Positions 62,709-64,000 of a DNA stretch of 64,000 nucleotides are shown piece after piece. A program made the translations under genes and the position numbers. Position 1 is the stretch's first letter. The number at the start of each line of letters is the position of its first letter. The notes below the pieces were generated by a model. That model had not been told where the DNA came from, searched no databases, and saw only the letters and a list, made by a program, of their open reading frames with translations. The stretch is from Chromohalobacter moromii. Lineage in GTDB: Bacteria; Pseudomonadota; Gammaproteobacteria; Pseudomonadales; Halomonadaceae. The DNA lies in the NCBI RefSeq assembly GCF_023091865.1, contig NZ_JAHXDI010000001.1:1364001-1428000 (forward strand). Direction: 5' to 3'.

Positions 62709-63485
62709 ATGGTAGCCCCTTCCACACTGGGTCATCCGCGTGTCGCGATCGTGACCGGCAGTTCCAGCGGTATCGGCGAAGCGGTAGTCAAACAGTTCTG
62801 CCAAGAGGGATTGCAAGTGTTGGCGGTGGATGCCAATCCGCAAGGCTTGGATATCGCAGAAGCTGCGGGGGCCGTCTTCTACCAAGCGGATCTTACCGAC
62901 CCGGAGGCTTGTCGTGGCTCGGTGGCGGAGACCATCAAGCGTTTCGGACATGTCGATATACTGGTTAATAACGCGGGCATTCAGCACGTTGAGGCACTGG
63001 AAGATTTCCCCGAAGCAAAATGGCATCAGATCATCGACCTCATGTTGACGGCTCCGTTCTTGCTGACGCAGGCGGTATGGCCCCATATGCGTCAAGGTCA
63101 GTGGGGGCGGATCGTTAACATGGCATCGATCCATGCTAGTGTCGCATCGCCGGGCAAAGTGGGGTATGTCAGTGCCAAGCATGGTTTGGTGGGTCTGACG
63201 CGCACGGCGGCTCTGGAGGGTGGTGCGGCAGGCATAACGGTCAATGCGCTTTGCCCGGCCTATGTGCGCACGCCTTTGGTGGAACGCCAGATTGCGGATC
63301 AGGCGCGTCTCAATGGCATGGATGAGCAGCAGGTTATAGAAGAGGTCATGCTGAAAAACGCCGCCATCAAACGCCTCATCGAACCCGACGAAGTGGCGGC
63401 GTTGGTCAGCTATCTGGCATCTGAACAGGCCGGCGCGGTGACCGGGGCATGCTGGAGCATGGATCTGGGATGGACCGCGCAGTAA
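62709..63485 (+). CDS. 3-hydroxybutyrate dehydrogenase (SDR)
   Basis: A 258-residue short-chain dehydrogenase: IVTGSSSGIGEAVVKQF (NAD site), ILVNNAGIQHVEALEDF, NMASIHASVASPGKVGYVSAKHGLVGLT (catalytic Ser-Tyr-Lys) and ITVNALCPAYVRTPLVERQI. The combination IQHVEALEDFP and ALCPAYVRTPLV is characteristic of the HbdH branch that interconverts 3-hydroxybutyrate and acetoacetate. GAGGAGAG precedes ATG 62709. With acetoacetyl-CoA synthetase 4 kb away it suggests use of 3-hydroxybutyrate. Confidence 0.9.
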   Translation: MVAPSTLGHPRVAIVTGSSSGIGEAVVKQFCQEGLQVLAVDANPQGLDIAEAAGAVFYQADLTDPEACRGSVAETIKRFGHVDILVNNAGIQHVEALEDFPEAKWHQIIDLMLTAPFLLTQAVWPHMRQGQWGRIVNMASIHASVASPGKVGYVSAKHGLVGLTRTAALEGGAAGITVNALCPAYVRTPLVERQIADQARLNGMDEQQVIEEVMLKNAAIKRLIEPDEVAALVSYLASEQAGAVTGACWSMDLGWTAQ

Positions 63486-63497
63486 TACATATATCGA

Positions 63498-64000
63498 CTA
63501 GCGTCTCACGGGGCGCTTTTGCAGTTTTCGCTGTAGCGTCCGACGGTGCATGCCCAGTGCGCGTGCGGTTGCGGAGATATTGCCATCGTGCTCCTGGAGC
63601 ACCTTCTGGATATGCTCCCAAGTCACCCGGTTCACGGAAGGCGGACTGTCGGCGATGTCGATATCGGGGTCGCCGCCTTCTCGTTCCAGAGACGTCAGTA
63701 TCTCGTCGGCGTCGGCTGGCTTGCACAGATAATTGACGGCGCCTAGTTTGATCGCCTCCACAGCGGTTGCGATGCTCGAATAACCGGTCAGCACGACCAC
63801 ACGACATGACGGAGCAAGCGCCAGCAACTCAGGCAGTAGCTTGAGTCCCGAAGAGTGTTCGAGCTTCAAGTCGAGCGTTGCCATGTGAGGTGGCGCTTGC
63901 CGCACGCTGGCCAACGCTTCCTCTTCGGTCATGGCGGTCGTAACCTCGAACCCTCGCCGGCGCATGGCGCGTGCCATTACAAAGCAAAACTGTTCGTCAT
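63498..64000 (-). CDS. RegA/RoxR-type response regulator, cut by the window edge
   Basis: The minus-strand frame is open to the right edge (DEQFCFVMARAMRRRGFEV...), so the N-terminus is outside the window. The receiver keeps the phospho-acceptor Asp in MATLDLKLEHSSGL and the Lys in YLCKPADADEIL. The C-terminal Fis-type HTH reads EHDGNISATARALGMHRRTLQRKLQKRP, the hallmark of RegA/PrrA/ActR/RoxR redox regulators. A partner sensor kinase (RegB/RoxS) would be expected beyond the edge. It is convergent with the hbdH gene, 12 bp apart. Confidence 0.87.
   Translation of the reverse strand, partial: DEQFCFVMARAMRRRGFEVTTAMTEEEALASVRQAPPHMATLDLKLEHSSGLKLLPELLALAPSCRVVVLTGYSSIATAVEAIKLGAVNYLCKPADADEILTSLEREGGDPDIDIADSPPSVNRVTWEHIQKVLQEHDGNISATARALGMHRRTLQRKLQKRPVRR

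Overview
The window looks like chromosomal DNA of a halophilic gammaproteobacterium. It is most likely a member of the Halomonadaceae close to Chromohalobacter/Halomonas. This is inferred from the GC-rich coding style, the thrS-infC-rpmI-rplT-pheS-pheT-ihfA order, and the mix of purine, glycine and ketone-body genes. No database search was possible, so the taxon is an inference. Sampled lines in the core genes are about 63% GC, while sampled lines between about 4.5 and 12.1 kb are about 43-45% GC.

Layout. 1-1.1 kb: start of a YeiH-type exporter, divergent from its LysR regulator. 1.1-2.9 kb: an LPS-core kinase gene and a GT4 glycosyltransferase gene, each cut in two by a small inversion; flipping about 1.79-2.60 kb back restores both in frame. 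3.0-4.5 kb: bifunctional ManC/AlgA. 4.5-12.1 kb: an AT-rich envelope-modification island (dgkA, PAP2 phosphatase, an ArnC-like/LABN/ArnT-like cassette, a second PAP2 phosphatase, eptA, a small membrane protein, cytochrome b561). 12.2-16.9 kb: DUF1232 protein, an MFS carrier with a His-rich tail, a PmrAB/QseBC-type two-component system, and an SDR-like protein. Six PmrA-type boxes (CTTAAG-N5-CTTAAG and variants) sit 44-53 bp upstream of start codons in the island, the regulator operon and the SDR-like gene. This suggests one regulon for polymyxin/metal-type surface remodelling.

16.97-26.8 kb: purine catabolism (urate hydroxylase hpxO, NCS2 permease, guanine deaminase, xdhC-xdhB-xdhA) and a divergent RutR-like TetR regulator, with a near-perfect RutR operator in front of xdhA. 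26.8-33.9 kb: small hypotheticals, tRNA-Pro(GGG), LrgA/LrgB, a SLC13 carrier, DUF2489, an M20 amidohydrolase and an OmpA/TSP3 lipoprotein. 34.2-41.3 kb: the translation operon, in which infC probably starts at a rare ATC codon. 41.4-46.3 kb: MioC-like flavodoxin, a membrane protein, Old Yellow Enzyme, PpnN and a LysR regulator. 46.4-52.9 kb: glycine cleavage (gcvP, gcvH on minus; alanine/glycine symporter and gcvT on plus). 53-64 kb: PAP2, GT4, LysM/LytM lipoprotein, acyltransferase, acetoacetyl-CoA synthetase, MFS, DUF1338, GrxA, inositol-monophosphatase family, 3-hydroxybutyrate dehydrogenase, and a RegA/RoxR-type regulator running off the right edge.

How the parts work together. EptA releases diacylglycerol, which DgkA can recycle. 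The GT2/LABN/GT39 cassette would load an undecaprenyl-linked sugar and move it onto lipid A or another periplasmic acceptor. Guanine and xanthine are imported, deaminated and oxidised to urate and then 5-hydroxyisourate. GcvTPH with an AGCS symporter couples glycine uptake to one-carbon supply. AacS and HbdH form a hydroxybutyrate/acetoacetate route.
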